Origin: Karstenula rhodostoma CBS 690.94
Lineage: Eukaryota; Ascomycota; Dothideomycetes; Pleosporales; Didymosphaeriaceae
Length of the DNA: 64,000 bases
Reading direction: 5' to 3'
NCBI GenBank assembly: GCA_010093485.1
Contig: MU001500.1
Location: forward strand, 1,467,478-1,531,477
Below the pieces are notes generated by a model. That model did no database searches. It was not told where the DNA came from and saw only the letters and a list, made by a program, of their open reading frames with translations. Of the stretch, positions 1 through 12,080 are shown piece after piece (within the stretch, counting starts at the first letter, position 1; each line of letters opens with the position of its first letter). The translations under genes and the position numbers were made by a program.

Positions 1-75
1 AGAATGCCCAAGGAAAGTGGTATCAACAGCCTGCCTGCCCCTCATTAGTATAAACAAATCCGCACATGACCCTCT

Positions 76-1740
76 TCAGGCCTTCTCCGCAACCACCTCG
101 CCTGCAGGCACCACGTGCGCCTTGGCAGCGACCTCGTCAATGGTCTCGTCGGTGAACTTGATGTCCTTCTCCAGCGAAACAGTGTCTTCGACCTTCCACA
201 GAATGACCGGGAGGGCAACCAGCAGGCTGCCTGCGAGGAGGCCCCAGTTGGAGGCGAACATGTTCATGTACGAGATCTTCTTGTCATCCAGTGCCCACGT
301 GATGGCTCCACCCGCCGACTGGATGCCCTTGTAGAAACCAGCAAAGTTGGCAAGCTTGCGTCCGTTGTTCGTCAACGCACCCATGAACCTGTTGAGCGTC
401 AGTCTGGTTCCCCTTTGCTCGCAGTGTCTGTACATACCAGTAGACGCACGTCTGCCATGCAGCATCGGAGAAACCATAGAACATGTACAATACGAAGGGA
501 CCTCCGAACCCAGGGTCCTTCCAGTCCTTCTTCGTGTTGAGGAGCACTGGGGCGACGCCGTTTACACCGGTACCCTCTACGAGTGCCTCGGCCCATTCGC
601 GTGTGTAGGTGGTCTGGAACTTGTAACCGCAGCCCCAAACGATCATGATCAGAACGAACAAGGCGACCCATGCCATCTTGGCACGCGTAGTGCGGCGCAC
701 GCCCTTGAAGTCAAGCGCAAACCCAAAGACGTAGGCACCGACGATTTGCATGGAATAGTAGACCACGCCGTTGAGAGCTCGGGTACGAGTGTTGAAGTAG
801 GCACCGTTGATCTCGGTGAAGTGGTAGGCGTAGAACCAGTTGGACGACAAGAACATGGGGAACAGGGCCAGGATGTAGGGGTCAGTGAAGAAGGTCTCCC
901 AGAGACCCATGATTTCCGAGGACCAAGACGGGTGCTTCATGACGATGACCTTTGAGCCGTCGCTGCGAATGACATCCTTGGCGTCGACAAGTGTCCATGC
1001 AAGGGCAGCGCCGATGAGCGTGAGGACCAAGAAACCGACGTAGGTACCATCGCTGACGGTCGCGGCTGCTGTGCTGTTGATGCTCTGACCGAGCGGGATC
1101 TGCGGGGCCACATGTCAGCTCCAACGTGAGCTCCAACGTGAGCACCGACGCTCGTGGGGCCACTTACCAAACTACCAATGACAGCACCCAGATTGAAGAT
1201 CATCCAGAACCACGAAATGTATCGTCCCTTGGAGTCCTCTGGGGGATACGACATCATAATGGCACCCTGGGCGCACCAGAGCAGACCGGCACACACGCCG
1301 AGAAGGGCGCCTGCGAAGGTGGTGAAGCCGAGGTTATGGGTGTGATTGTAGCACAAAAAGGAGCCCACGTAGACGGAGTAGCCAATGCCACCAAAGGACA
1401 AAGCGGTGCGGATGCCGAGCTTGTTGGTGAAGGTGCCGGCGAAGAAACCCACGACGGAGAAGGTCGAGTAGAGGGCAGTGTTGGCGTGGTTGTTGGCGGT
1501 TGCGTCCATCTGGCCACCGCCGCCCATTCCGTTGATGGCGTTGAACATGCCCGGGCACATGAAGCACACACAGGACACGATGAGCAGCTGCACGGGCGGC
1601 GAGGCATACCAGGGAAAGCGGCCGAGAATCTTCTTGTACTTCCACGAGTTGGGCAGCTCGAGCACGCCCTGGGGCTCTGCGACCGAGGCCTCTGGAGAGG
1701 AGACGTCGTGCGAGGCTTTCTTGGGATCGGTGTCGGCCAT
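76..1740 (-). CDS. UNC93/DUF895-type MFS membrane transporter
   Basis: Three exons on the minus strand: 1168-1740, 438-1099 and 76-388, with GT-AG introns of 68 and 49 nt. They join in frame to 515 aa. The start at 1740 is the ATG giving MADTDPKK; the longer upstream reading is probably 5' leader. The protein has a polar N-terminus, about a dozen hydrophobic segments and a charged C-terminal tail. Motifs such as CPGMFNAINGMGGGGQ, AVIGSLIPLGQ and WFYAYHFTEINGAYFN are typical of the fungal UNC-93-like (DUF895) branch of the major facilitator superfamily. The family is by homology a plasma-membrane or vacuolar transporter or ion-channel regulator; the substrate is unknown. Intron 1 contains a short tandem duplication of a 12-nt unit. 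The gene faces away from the glucosamine-6-phosphate deaminase gene, and its upstream region has an 8-nt tandem repeat. Confidence 0.9.
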
Positions 1741-1974
1741 TGCGTCGCAAATCGGGCACAGGTGGAGGAGGAAGGCGCGACAGAAGGCGAGGCAGGAGCG
1801 CAGGTCAAGAGCGTGAAAGAGGAAACGGGGACACTCTCCACAATTCAATTATACGGGGGGAGCAGCTCGCGATTGCGCGCAGAAGTGAACCGTGAAAGGA
1901 GCCTGTGGGTCGGCGGACGGGTATTTTAAGTAGGTAGAAGGTAGGGCATGTCAGCCAGGGCAAGGGTCCAAGGC

Positions 1975-2014
1975 CATCCTCGCATCCTCGCATCCTCGCA
2001 TCCTCGCATCCTCC
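1975..2014. repeat. 8-nt tandem repeat (CATCCTCG)x5
   Basis: Five head-to-tail copies of CATCCTCG, the last ending in CC, sit about 235 bp upstream of the UNC93-like start codon. Confidence 0.9.
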
Positions 2015-2599
2015 TTGACGCCTCCTCCGCTCCCCCCAGGCCGGCGATCCACGGGCTTTTCTGGCAACGAGCGTAGTCTGGCGCCACTTGCAACGGCAGA
2101 GCGTCCCTCCTGATAGGAACAATGTAACCTTCAACCACAGCTCCCCGCATCGATGCTTGATCGTGAACGCCTGACCACCGCACCCCCCAGGCCCACGATA
2201 TCGCTATGCCTGCTGGCCCCGCTGGCCCCGGCATCCTTTCGCCGTGGAGCGTTGCCGTGCTGCTGATAAGCGTGGTGCTTGTGATAGCAACCCCATGGCG
2301 GCGTAGCATGGCAGCACCGATGGCTCACTGGCGCCTTGTGCTACCACCCTCACCTACCACCGCATTGTGTCCATGGCCGGAAATTGATGCGTTTCGTGCG
2401 CTGCTGCGACGCCTTCATTCGCCCCGCCCGACCTGACAAAGAGGACCCTGACTCCGAGCACGACCATGCTACCCGCCCCGCCCATGACGTTGGCGTGAAC
2501 GTGGGAGCTGTGGAGAGCCATGATAAGTTCTTCGTGCCCGTTCTCTGCCTGTCCTTTGACGCCTTGACCCTCCGAGTGACCCTCTGAGTGACTTGCTCT

Positions 2600-2661
2600 G
2601 GACACAGCATATACACAGTACACACCACACGGCACACACCACACACCACACACCACACACG
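2600..2661. repeat. CA/CACACCA-rich microsatellite
   Basis: A run of ACAC with imperfect 7-nt CACACCA units ends 9 bases before the proposed split start codon of the deaminase gene. It probably forms part of the 5' UTR or core promoter. Confidence 0.8.
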
Positions 2662-2669
2662 CCCTAACC

Positions 2670-4020
2670 ATGTATGCATGCGCGCTTGGCCGTCACCTCT
2701 TGCAGTTAGGCTGACCACCGCAGGCGCCTGATAATCAGAGACGATCCGCGCACCGCCTCCAGGTACATTGCCGACTACATTATTGGTGCATGCTTCCGAC
2801 CCTTGCTCTCCACGAAGCTTCTGCTAACGCCGCCATCCAGAACGCATCAAGACGTTCAACCCCAGCCAGGAGCGCCCCTTTGTGTTGGGTCTGCCCACGG
2901 GAAGCAGCCCTGTCTTGATATATCAATACCTCGTGCAGCGCCACAAAGCCGGCGAGATATCGTTCCGCAATGTCATCACTTTCAATATGGTGAGTCTTGT
3001 CGCACGAAGCCCCCGTCACCCTTGCGTGCGGCTGTATCTGCGGTGCCACGCCCTTCGCATGTTTCAACGGCTGATCGGCCGCAGGACGAGTATGTCGGGA
3101 TCCCGCGAGAACATCCGGAAAGCTACCACAGCTTCATGTACAAGCATTTCTTCTCGCACGTAGACGTCCGGCCCGAAAACATAAACATCCTCAACGGCAA
3201 TGCTTCGGATCTGGAAGCCGAATGTCAAGCATACGAGGACAAGATCGCCAACGTAGGAGGCATCGAGTTGTTCCTGGGTGGCATCGGACCCGATGGACAT
3301 ATTGCCTTCAACGAACCTGGCTCTAGTCTCAAGTCCCGGACTCGTGTCAAGACTCTTGCCTATGATACCATCCTTGCGAATTCGAGGTTCTTCGGGAACG
3401 ATCTGGATCAGGTGCCCAGGATGGCCCTGACGGTTGGGGTCCAAACAGTATTGGATGTAAGCGCTTCTGTCCAATGACGTGCGAGCGACTCTAATGCGTG
3501 CAAGGCTCGTGAAGTAGTCATCATCATCACCGGCGCGCACAAGGCTCTGGCTCTGCAGAAGTGCATCGAGGAAGGCATCAACCACATGTGGACGCTCTCG
3601 AGCCTTCAGCTGCACCCGCATCCAATGATCGTTATTGATGAGGATGCCACCCTGGAACTCAAAGTCAAGACCGTCAGGGTAAGATGCAACATTCGATATC
3701 TTCAGCCACACTCGCTGACCGTTGATCAGTACTTCAAGAGTATCGAAAAGGTCGCAACTGAGCAGGGATTCCGACAAATGCTTCCCCGGATCAAGAAGCG
3801 CGACTCTGTTCATGAAACAGATGATTTTCTGTCTGCGACGCAACCCCAGCACAACGGGCTTACGCTTGCCGTGCCGCCTCAAGACATCTCCCGCTCAGCT
3901 AGTCCTGCATTGGAGCCGATGAGCGCACGAATCTCCGACAGCGAGGCAAACGTGTCGCGTGCCGTCGATCTCAACAGCGAGCCGCAGTTTGCTCCCATGA
4001 GCGCCCGTGTTGCGGTTTGA
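2670..4020 (+). CDS. Glucosamine-6-phosphate deaminase (isomerizing)
   Basis: The enzyme converts glucosamine-6-phosphate to fructose-6-phosphate and ammonia in amino-sugar (chitin) catabolism; it is cytosolic. Six exons: 2670-2671, 2724-2785, 2841-2989, 3085-3456, 3505-3678 and 3730-4020, giving 349 aa. The first exon supplies only 'AT' and the next begins with 'G', so the start codon is split by a 52-nt intron (GTATGC...CTGAC...CAG). The joined protein begins MRLII, like bacterial NagB. It places the catalytic residues exactly at Asp72, Asp141, His143 and Glu148, the NagB numbering, which supports the model. Visible motifs are [17 protein letters not shown] and [18 protein letters not shown]. 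The C-terminus extends about 80 residues beyond the bacterial enzyme, is Ser/Ala-rich and contains PMSAR twice. Intron 5 is 51 nt and stop-free. Confidence 0.93.
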
Positions 4021-4728
4021 GAAGCATCCCAGGATTGCCTAGGATCTGCCGGAGTCCGGACACTCGTTTTGTTCTGTTTCGTTTCGTTTCGTTTCGAATT
4101 GATCATTCGTTATGCCTATAGTTTGGACACCATCGTTTGCGAAGAGCAAGGCGAGGCTTTGCTTTTGGGGCACGGCTAGTAGACTGAATGACATGGTAGA
4201 GTTAGAGTAGGATGCATCAATTGCGCGCCTTTGATATAGAATCTTCCTTTGGTCGCATTTGCATGGATGATTAGCATTCGGTAGATACCCTGTACAGTTT
4301 AAAAGCATGCATTGTACACTGTATATTCATCTGGACGTTGGTGTCGTGTGTTGGTACTGTATATTTTGTTCGTTTGAGATCATGGATGGGTGATTGATGG
4401 GTGACGGCCGCTCCAGCTTGCAGCGAACTAGCGTCAAAGGTCGGGTCAGAAAAGCTGGATCAGGTCTTGAGAATCTTTGATACAGGCAGCGGAAACAAAG
4501 CACGATCCCCAGCCTTGCGGAGCGCTGGAGAAGAGGAGCGGGTGGAGCCAGACGCACGTGCATACCCAGGTGTCATGTTCTCCACATGTTCAATGTCAGG
4601 AGCCGAGGCACGCCATTTCCCCAGCTTCATGGATGGCCCTGTCCCCGTCTTGTCGGAACCCACCACAACAACACGTCGCGGCAGCATGCGAACCCCCGCA
4701 TCGAAAGCGCGCACACAATCCAGTCAGC
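4021..4728. other. Intergenic, deaminase 3' end to TMEM135-like gene
   Basis: No supported gene. It begins with the A/T-rich 3' UTR of the deaminase, including a TTTCG-type short repeat near 4075-4095. It should also carry the promoter and leader of the downstream gene. Confidence 0.5.
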
Positions 4729-6388
4729 ATGTCGTCTTCCAGCGCGTCCTCGTCCGCCGGTAGGCCCGAATCCAAGGAGAAAGAGGTGGACCCGATCGTG
4801 CGCAACGCGCTGCGGTACACGCTCAGTCCGCGGGAATATCAGCTTCTGCACCAATACCTCCTTTCCCGCGCGCCTGCCGTCCGGAAACGCACGCTGCCCC
4901 CCAAAAAGTACGACGCCATTGCAAAGGGAGGCGACGATTACAATGCTGCTGCCATCCGCGCGAGTCTGCGGCTTGCCGTGGTGGCTTTCTCGAGCCTCAA
5001 GGCGTGGGATCTCGTCAAGACCAAGCTTTTGGCCCGGGGTGCACCAAAAAGGTGAATGGAGACATGCCACGCAGCGCGCCGGTCCACTGACACTCTCTAG
5101 TCCACAGCGCCCGCTGCCTGTGTACAAGTCCCCCAACGTTCGCTTGACCTGCTCGCTCTCCCTCATACTGCTATTTCACCGCCTGCTCCGCCGCTTCTTC
5201 ATCCGCCTACGCGAGAGCCTCCTTACACAGGACGCGAAACCATTCCGACGGCGGAACCCGCGTATAGCACGCTCGTTGACCTCTCGGCTCGCGCCCGCCA
5301 TCGGCTCCAGTCTAGCAGGCTTCTTCCTCGCAGTATACCCCGGCGACCAATTGCGGATAACCATCGCCATCTACATCTTCACCAGGGCATTGGAATTCGG
5401 TTACAACCGGCTGGAAGAGCTCGGCTATTTCCGCAACCGGCCCGCGTGGTTTGGATCATGGATGCTCATGCCCGTAGCCTGTGGGCAATTGCTGCACGCA
5501 TTTGTCTTTGACCGCGACTGCTTCCCTGCCACCTACGGCAAATTCGTTTTGGACAACTCCCCAGAGTATATCCAGGCAAGACCCGCAGGATACCGCGGAC
5601 ATCTGAAATGGCCAAGCACCTTCGACATCGTCGATAACCTGGCGCAGATATCTAAAGAATCATGGCCTTCTTTCGTATCACCCATCATGTTTCCCAACTC
5701 AGAGACCCTGCCGAGGAGCCTCACAGCCATAGCCCCAATCACATCTCCCGCCCACCCGGCCATCAAGCACCTATCGTGCGCGCTCCTACACCCAAGCGAC
5801 CCCTCTTGTCTGCGCACGTACCTGTCCTACTGGATCCAAGCCTTCCCCAAAGTCGCCCGCTTCTTCACCATCATCTTCACCGCGCTAAGCGTAACGCGCT
5901 ACAAGTCCTTCCTGAACTCGCCCATCTCCGCCGTCAACATGCTCGCAAAGTCCATCCTGCGCATGTCCATCTTCATCTGCGGCGCCATCGGCACAAGCTG
6001 GGGCTCCATCTGCCTCTTCCAGAACCTCTTCCCGCGCAACTTCCTCCCCACGCAGCGCTGGTTCCTCGGCGGCTTTCTGGGCGGCATGTGGGCGTTTCTG
6101 GAGCGCAAGAACGGGCGCAGCAACTTCCTGTACTCGGCGCGCATGTCGATTGATTCGCTGTGGAAGGTTGGTGTCAAGAGGGGTTGGTGGCGTGGCGTCA
6201 AGAACGGGGATGTGCTGCTGTTTGTGGTGAGCCTCGCGATGGTCAATGTGCTGTACGAGGTTGCGCCCAAATCGGTGAGCAGCGGGGTGGCGAGGAAGGG
6301 GTTGGGCGTTTTGAGGGGCGAGGGGTGGGTGGATAGGGCGGTGCTGCCGAGAGAGGGTAAGGCGGGTGCCGAAGAGAAAGAGGTATAG
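4729..6388 (+). CDS. TMEM135-like multi-pass membrane protein
   Basis: Two exons, 4729-5051 and 5101-6388, with a 49-nt intron; the frame closes only with the TAG acceptor at 5100. Predicted length is 536 aa. The N-terminus is Ser-rich and charged (MSSSSASSSAGRPESKEKE). Several hydrophobic segments follow, with GSSLAGFFLAVYPGDQL and GGFLGGMWAFLERKNGRS near the middle and C-terminal part, then a basic stretch and an acidic tail. These glycine-rich paired-helix motifs match the fungal homologues of transmembrane protein 135, distantly related to Tim17/22/23 proteins. Animal members act at peroxisomes and mitochondria in lipid and organelle dynamics. Location and role in this organism are inferred from that family only. 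The start was chosen because the same frame upstream leads into the intron-free reading and the ATG has a purine at -3. Confidence 0.8.
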
Positions 6389-7471
6389 GACTGGGTATAT
6401 ATACGTGAGATAATTGTAGTGCTGTTGTACGTTTGAGGCACCGTGTAATGCGAGACGAAGGACATGACGTATGAAAGGTGGTTGCTCTTGTAACTTGATA
6501 AGACTTTGTATATATTCCGTTGCATCGATCGATCAGCGCTTCTTGGAGACATAGATAAGCCTGCCGGAACCAAAGCCAACGCTTCCAGCCCTCCAGTCCT
6601 CCATGCCTTCCACGACGGGCGCAACGCGTCCACAAGCTAGTAGCCCCGGGTTCCGGATGCAGGAACCTACGAGGGTGTCACAGTATGTGTCTGTGGATCC
6701 ATGGGTCGCAAAGCTCTACCGAGGGTCGGTAATAGCAGATTGCTCCTTCGACGATAGCAATAGACGAGTCTCTGATTGGTTGATATTCTTTGATTTTCGT
6801 GAGAGAGGTTTATTGTTAAAAAATGTTTGTTCGATTGGTCAACGTAGTCAGCTTTACGTTATCAGAGTATACAAGGTCAAGGAAATCCTAAATATTGTAT
6901 AGTGGGAAAGGAGCCAGAATCACAAAAGTGTTCAAGATTTCAGAGATATGTACTATTATTTCTTGAATGGAAGGCGTAAGGGAGTTGTACACCATCAAGG
7001 TCGTTTAGTCGAAGCTTGTGTCATGCTTGAACAATTGGCATTTCCTGTGCTTTACACTACATGGATGGATCCGCCGTCTTCCTTGCTTCCATACCATGAT
7101 CGTAGATCCCACGCACCTGCATGGTGCAAGAACTCATGTCTCAGCCAGGTTACCGTAACGAAAGAAAAAAGCGATCATTTGCAACTTCCTTTGTTAGAAT
7201 GGACAGTATAGGTTCTCTCCATTCCATCAACGAGAATTTCTTCTTGGAGAAGGAACAAACTTGCTGGCTCGGGGAAATGCGCGAACAATCAACGCCTATG
7301 ATGATCAATTCAGCTGGAGTGTAAGCTCGCATCTGTCCACTGACAATCCGATGGTAACTGCTTATTGCCTGCCTTATTTAGAAGTGAGCACCGACAGGCG
7401 CCGTATCCACTATGCATGACGCTTGCAGACAGTCTTAGAAATCCAGAGGAGACGTTCTGCTCGATTGAGAA
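6389..7471. other. Gene-poor intergenic stretch
   Basis: Base composition shifts to A/T-rich after about 6700. Only short unrelated open frames are present, none with a recognisable domain. The first 150 bases are likely the 3' UTR of the TMEM135-like gene. Confidence 0.5.
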
Positions 7472-8414
7472 TCAGGCCGCGACACGCTGTCCCAAGATGT
7501 CCCGAAACTTTACGAAGAGTTGCAGATGGCGCTCTTCCTGTATCCAGCTCCGATTGCTGTTGATGGTAAGAATATTCATAGCAGCGAGCTTGTCACCCTT
7601 GCGGATTCCGACAGCCTGCAGCCAGTTGCGCGCCATCCGATAGAACGATCCAACGGCGCTGCGGATTTGGTCATCAGTCTTTCCGTAGAGATCGACGGTC
7701 AATTCGAGACTCTCGAGATTCTCCGCGAAGACCAACAAGCTGAACGCCATCTCCATGTACTGCGCAGCAATGACATTACCACGGAGGTCCAAGCTGTCCC
7801 AGACGACGATACGCGAGAGGTCGCGCACATGCAGGGCATGGCGTCCGAGGAAGCTGGAGAGATCTCTTGCATTGCGGAAATTGAAGTTGTTCTGGCTGTA
7901 CAGTAGTGGCGTGGCTTCTTCGCGAATCTGCTTGTTGACTCGCAGGAGGTGGAGGGCAATGTCTTTGGATGTATTCTTTCGTGAACCAGAAGACATGCGC
8001 ACAGGCTTTGTCAGAGCAGACGTCTCTTCGTCCCGGGCTCGATGAATGTCGATGTGGTTGTTGGCAGCAGTAAGAGCGTGCTGGTAGATCATGTTTCGGA
8101 TCTCACCTAAACACGCGTTAGCAATTTACATGGATGATTTGACGGAAGTGTGTATAGTATCGACGACCAACTATTTACTCACCAGGTAGCTTGAGGAAAG
8201 GGAAAGACGACTCATCCTTCTGCTTATTGGTCTTCTTGGACACTGAAGCGGCTGTGCGACGCTTGGGATTGGGCAGGTACTCGTCACCAGCACCACGCTT
8301 GTTGGATTTCTGTTTCTCGTTAGCTCTGCCGATATGATACCAGGCGAGATAGCACTTGCACGAAGTTGCTTGCTCATAGTGCAACGCTGATTGGATGGCG
8401 CGTTTCCCATCCAA
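7472..8414 (-). CDS. 2EXR/F-box-like small fungal protein
   Basis: Two exons on the minus strand, 8183-8414 and 7472-8106, with a 76-nt intron. The join creates the signature FPFLKLPGEIRNMIYQHAL. This Leu-Pro-x-Glu-Ile-Arg-x-x-Ile-Tyr motif is the hallmark of a very large fungal family of F-box-like (2EXR-type) proteins of unknown function. It is followed by LLRVNKQIREEATPLLYSQNNF, also typical. Predicted length is 288 aa. The start is uncertain: the ATG at 8414 is the first in frame, but a further 5' intron ending near the GAGAAACAG before KSNKRG is possible. The N-terminal 55 residues are basic and look disordered (NPKRRTAASVSKKTNKQKDE). The gene stands alone in a gene-poor region. Confidence 0.72.
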
Positions 8415-10198
8415 TCAACTCTTTGCTTCCCTCTATGGGACTCCAATGAGGTTGAGCGGCGGTTATAGAGTGGAGTCGAAATTTGAGTGGGAGAAGCAAC
8501 GCGAGCGCTGCTTTTTAGGTGAGAGTCGAGCAGTACTGATGTTAGTGCGAGTGCACGGACGCAAGTCAGGTGAAGGCGAAAACGTGGGCGCAATGGGCAG
8601 GAACTTACTACGTTTATGGCAGGAGTAAAACTCCCGGTACAAGTTGAATCTCGGTTGTATTAGTTGATTGAAGATTCCTACCCAAACAACAATCTTGGAG
8701 CCATGTCTTAGTGTAAAACATCGAATGTGGTGCAGGGTCCCTGTGCACCGCTCAGTGCCAGTGTCCGTTCTTCGGAGATATTTGTGGTGTAGTATCGGAT
8801 ACATGAGGATCTCGTTTGGATTACTTTCCCAATTGTTTGAAAACATCAACCTGCCTTGTTTGTTAGGCTGCTTAGCCTAAAAGTGGTAGGGCGAGTTCTG
8901 CATCCTGCGAATGGCTCAGATTCTATCGGAGAGCGATTTAGACGACACATTGACTGAATGTAAGATTCTATAGGGTTGCTCTTCTTAATTCTGCCTTTTC
9001 GATGAACGTATCGTTATTAGAATCATATTATAGGATGCTTCTGGTTGGCTTTCTAGCAACAACGCTCGTCTTGAAAGGCATAGAAGCATCTGCAAGTTCG
9101 CAGATATGAACCGTCGAGGTCCAAACTATACAATTCTTATCGTGGTAAAAAGAGCAACCGCGGCTTGCAAAAGCGCGCGAAGAGTCAACAATCGATAAAA
9201 AGAGTAGTATTTTACTCGCTGGCACTAATTCCCAAACGCAGCTCAAGTTGCAGTCAGTGTTGGTTGATACACATGGGGCTCCTGGCCTCGGAACCAATGA
9301 CGCACACGTTAAACAGCAACGTAATCCAGATGCCTTTTCTTCCCCTTTAATCAAGTACAGCCTCCTAGTATATCGCCCTATCTGCTCTATTCTTGCATAG
9401 AGCTGCACAAGCACAGTTGGCCATTCGTGATTGCTCTCGATGTGACAGTGCGTCGTCCCCATCATCCCAGAGTAACACGTCTATTGGAGGCTTCACCTTG
9501 TTCTTGGTGATCATTTTAATCATTCAAAAGAGGTATATGGCTTGAAGAATTTTATGGGACTGTAGGCAATGTCCCTTTGGAGGTCATTCATGGCTTATTT
9601 CATTAGACTATTGGAAGCGCTGCGCGTTATGGTCACGTTCCGACAATGCTTTTAAGGGGATAATTTTGAGCTGGAAGATAGGAACTTTTGCGAGCTCCCC
9701 GCGTAGAAGTCAGCTTGTATACACCCGATTAATTATTGTTGTAGGGTACCTAAGCGAGTTCACAATACTTGTTCCAGTATATCGAACTGATACCAACTTC
9801 AAAACAAGCACCTTCCTTTTTGGCGTCAATGCGAAGCTTCGCTTGCCGCTATAACCCGTCTCACCAAGGCGCCAAGTGGCGCTGATGCGCGTGGGACCAG
9901 TAGCAGCGAGGGAGTGACCATCCACGAGCATGGGTACTTACAAGCTAAGGAGTGGCTATCTTTTAGTACGGAGAATTCGAAGCTCCAGATACATTTGCAG
10001 AAGCAATCAAGATTCAAGATCAGATACTCTGCCGAATCGTCATTAGCGGCAAGTAACGTGACCTAGGCTTACGCGGGGTTTGATAACTAGGCAAGGAACG
10101 CACAACACAATTTGAGTGCTCCAGGCTTATACAAGACACTACGAGATTATTCCCCTAGCTTTTGATCTTCGTGCTATTCGTGCAGAGGAACGGCAACA
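8415..10198. other. Gene-poor, A/T-rich intergenic region
   Basis: A 1.8-kb stretch with no supported gene. Open frames on both strands (for example 8463-8849 and 9028-9465, minus) have no recognisable domain and no good splice partners. The last 200 bases should contain the P450 promoter. Confidence 0.45.
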
Positions 10199-11838
10199 AT
10201 GACCGAGCACAGTATGATCGGTCCAAAGTTTGAGTTGATGGGAGTAATCCCTCTTCTTGCACTCTTGTCAGCCCTAGTTAGTGGAACAATGTCACACGCA
10301 ACTCTAATCTGCTGATCAAATCTAGGTGTGGGTTTCAACGATCATGTACAGCTTGTACTTTCACCCTCTCAGCAAAATTCCTGGGCCGAAATTATGGGCT
10401 ATCAGCCGGATTCCTTTTGCGCGATCGTTCATGTCAGGAACCGCTGTGCAAGACATAGAAGCGTTTCATCGCAGGTATGGCCACGTTGTCCGCACCCAGC
10501 CAAACGCAGTGAGCTTTGCTCATCCAGACGCTTGGCAAGACATACAGGGCACACGCTCCAGCAGTGGGGGTAAGCCATATCTGAAAGACCCTACTTGGTG
10601 GAAGTCGATGTCTTCGTCTTCCCAGTCCATCGCGACGGCGATCGAACATGGTACACATGCTCGCATTCGCAAGACCCTGGCACCGGCTTTCACGCTTCGC
10701 GCGTTGAAACAACAGGAGCCATTACTTCAGACGGGCGTTGCCCTCTTAATTCAGAGGCTTCAAGAAAAGATCACGAATACAGATGGCACCAGCGATTCGT
10801 TTGACATCATCCTGTGGTTCAACTTCACCGCTTTCGACATCTTTGGTGACATTGCGTTCGGTGAGACATTCGACTGCCTCCAAACATCCAACTATCATCC
10901 TTTCGTCGCTTTGATTTGTGAGAGCATTAAATCACACTCGATGGTCCTAGGCATACGACTTTTCCCCAACCTGGAGGCTATCTTCAAGAAGTGGGTCTTC
11001 CCATACATGATGAACGAGAAGCAGAAGAAATATGGCACGGCGGTCATCGATAGAGTCAATCGCCGAATGCAATGGGAGGTTACTCGCCCAGACATCATGA
11101 GCTATGTCATCGCTGGAAATGACAAGGGTGCAATGACACCTGGTGAGGTGCAAGCAACATTCCAAACCTTGACGTTAGCGGGAAGCGAGACGACAGCCAC
11201 CACTTTGTCAGGCATCATGACAAAGTTGCTAACTAATCCTAACACATACAGCAAATTAATCAGCGAGATAAGAGGGAGGTTTGAGAAAGAAGGAGACATC
11301 ACCCTGGACGCTCTCAAGGACCTACCATACTTAAACGCTTGTTTGAACGAAGCTATGCGACTGTGCTCGGCAACACCGTTCACCCTTCCACGACTAGTCC
11401 CCAAAGGCGGAGATACAGTCTGTGGTACCTGGATTTCTGGTGGTGTAAGTACTTTGTAGCTCACCCTGAATTACTGTACTTAACACGCCTTAGACGACTG
11501 TCTTCATCCTTCCATGGGCAGTTAACCGCGACCCAGACTTGTGGCACGACGCCACATCGTTCAATCCCGAACGGTGGCTTCCGGGTGCCATGGATGAGGG
11601 ATCTCCATTCATCAACGATCGTCGCGATGCGCTACATCCGTTTGGCGAGGGGCCAAGGAAGTGTATCGGAATGCATCTAGCATGGGCAGAAATTCGTCTG
11701 ATCTTAACACGAATGCTATGGTCCTTTGACTTCGAGCTGGTCAAGAAGACTGTCGAGTGGGAGCAACAAAAGGTATACGTATTAATCGAGCGGGGGCCAT
11801 TGTTTGTCAAATTAAAAGAGCGAAGCGATGCAAAGTGA
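10199..11838 (+). CDS. Cytochrome P450 monooxygenase
   Basis: Three exons, 10199-10276, 10326-11444 and 11494-11838, separated by 49-nt introns; 513 aa. An N-terminal hydrophobic anchor (residues about 14-36) is followed by a basic/proline hinge ending IPGPKLW, so the enzyme should sit in the ER membrane facing the cytosol. Canonical features are the I-helix AGSETTATT, the K-helix Glu-x-x-Arg in LNEAMRL, NPERW, and the haem loop FGEGPRKCIG with Cys456 as the axial thiolate ligand. Overall it resembles fungal CYP65/CYP58-type enzymes (isotrichodermin hydroxylase-like, often in secondary metabolism); the substrate cannot be read from sequence. It is tail-to-tail with the amino-acid permease downstream. 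Confidence 0.93.
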
Positions 11839-12080
11839 GCGTGGGCTTCGTAGATCTATTGATCCTATCCTATTTCATGTAGCGGGCTGGTCATAGGGCG
11901 ACCTTCGACAATGTAGAAGAGAATCGTTTGCAGGATATCCAAGAGCAAGAACGTGGCTTGATCATCCCGGCACAGGTCTCACCTGGAGAGACGAATGCGG
12001 CCAGAATATTAATCCGTAGCTACGCGGTACCTTGGCAGGTTGACAGTGCTTACAGCTACTTGAGATAGTCATTCCCACCT

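Larger units (their letters stand above)
1741..2669. promoter_or_regulatory. Divergent intergenic region, UNC93-like / GlcN6P deaminase
   Basis: This 930-bp spacer lies between two divergent genes. I see no conserved coding sequence in it. It contains an 8-nt tandem repeat (1975-2014) and a CA-rich tract (2600-2661) just before the deaminase start. Both promoters should lie here; no specific factor site is identified. Confidence 0.5.

Noticed and set aside
3679..3729. Several introns are multiples of three, stop-free and phase 0 (3679-3729, 12315-12365, 41973-42023, 62334-62381), hinting at regulated retention.
   Set aside because: Roughly one third of introns have 3n length and about half of such 16-17-codon stretches lack stops, so about five of the ~36 introns here are expected by chance.
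9028..9465. 145-aa minus-strand open frame in the gene-poor region.
   Set aside because: No recognisable domain, no plausible splice partners and atypical composition; likely chance or very old debris.
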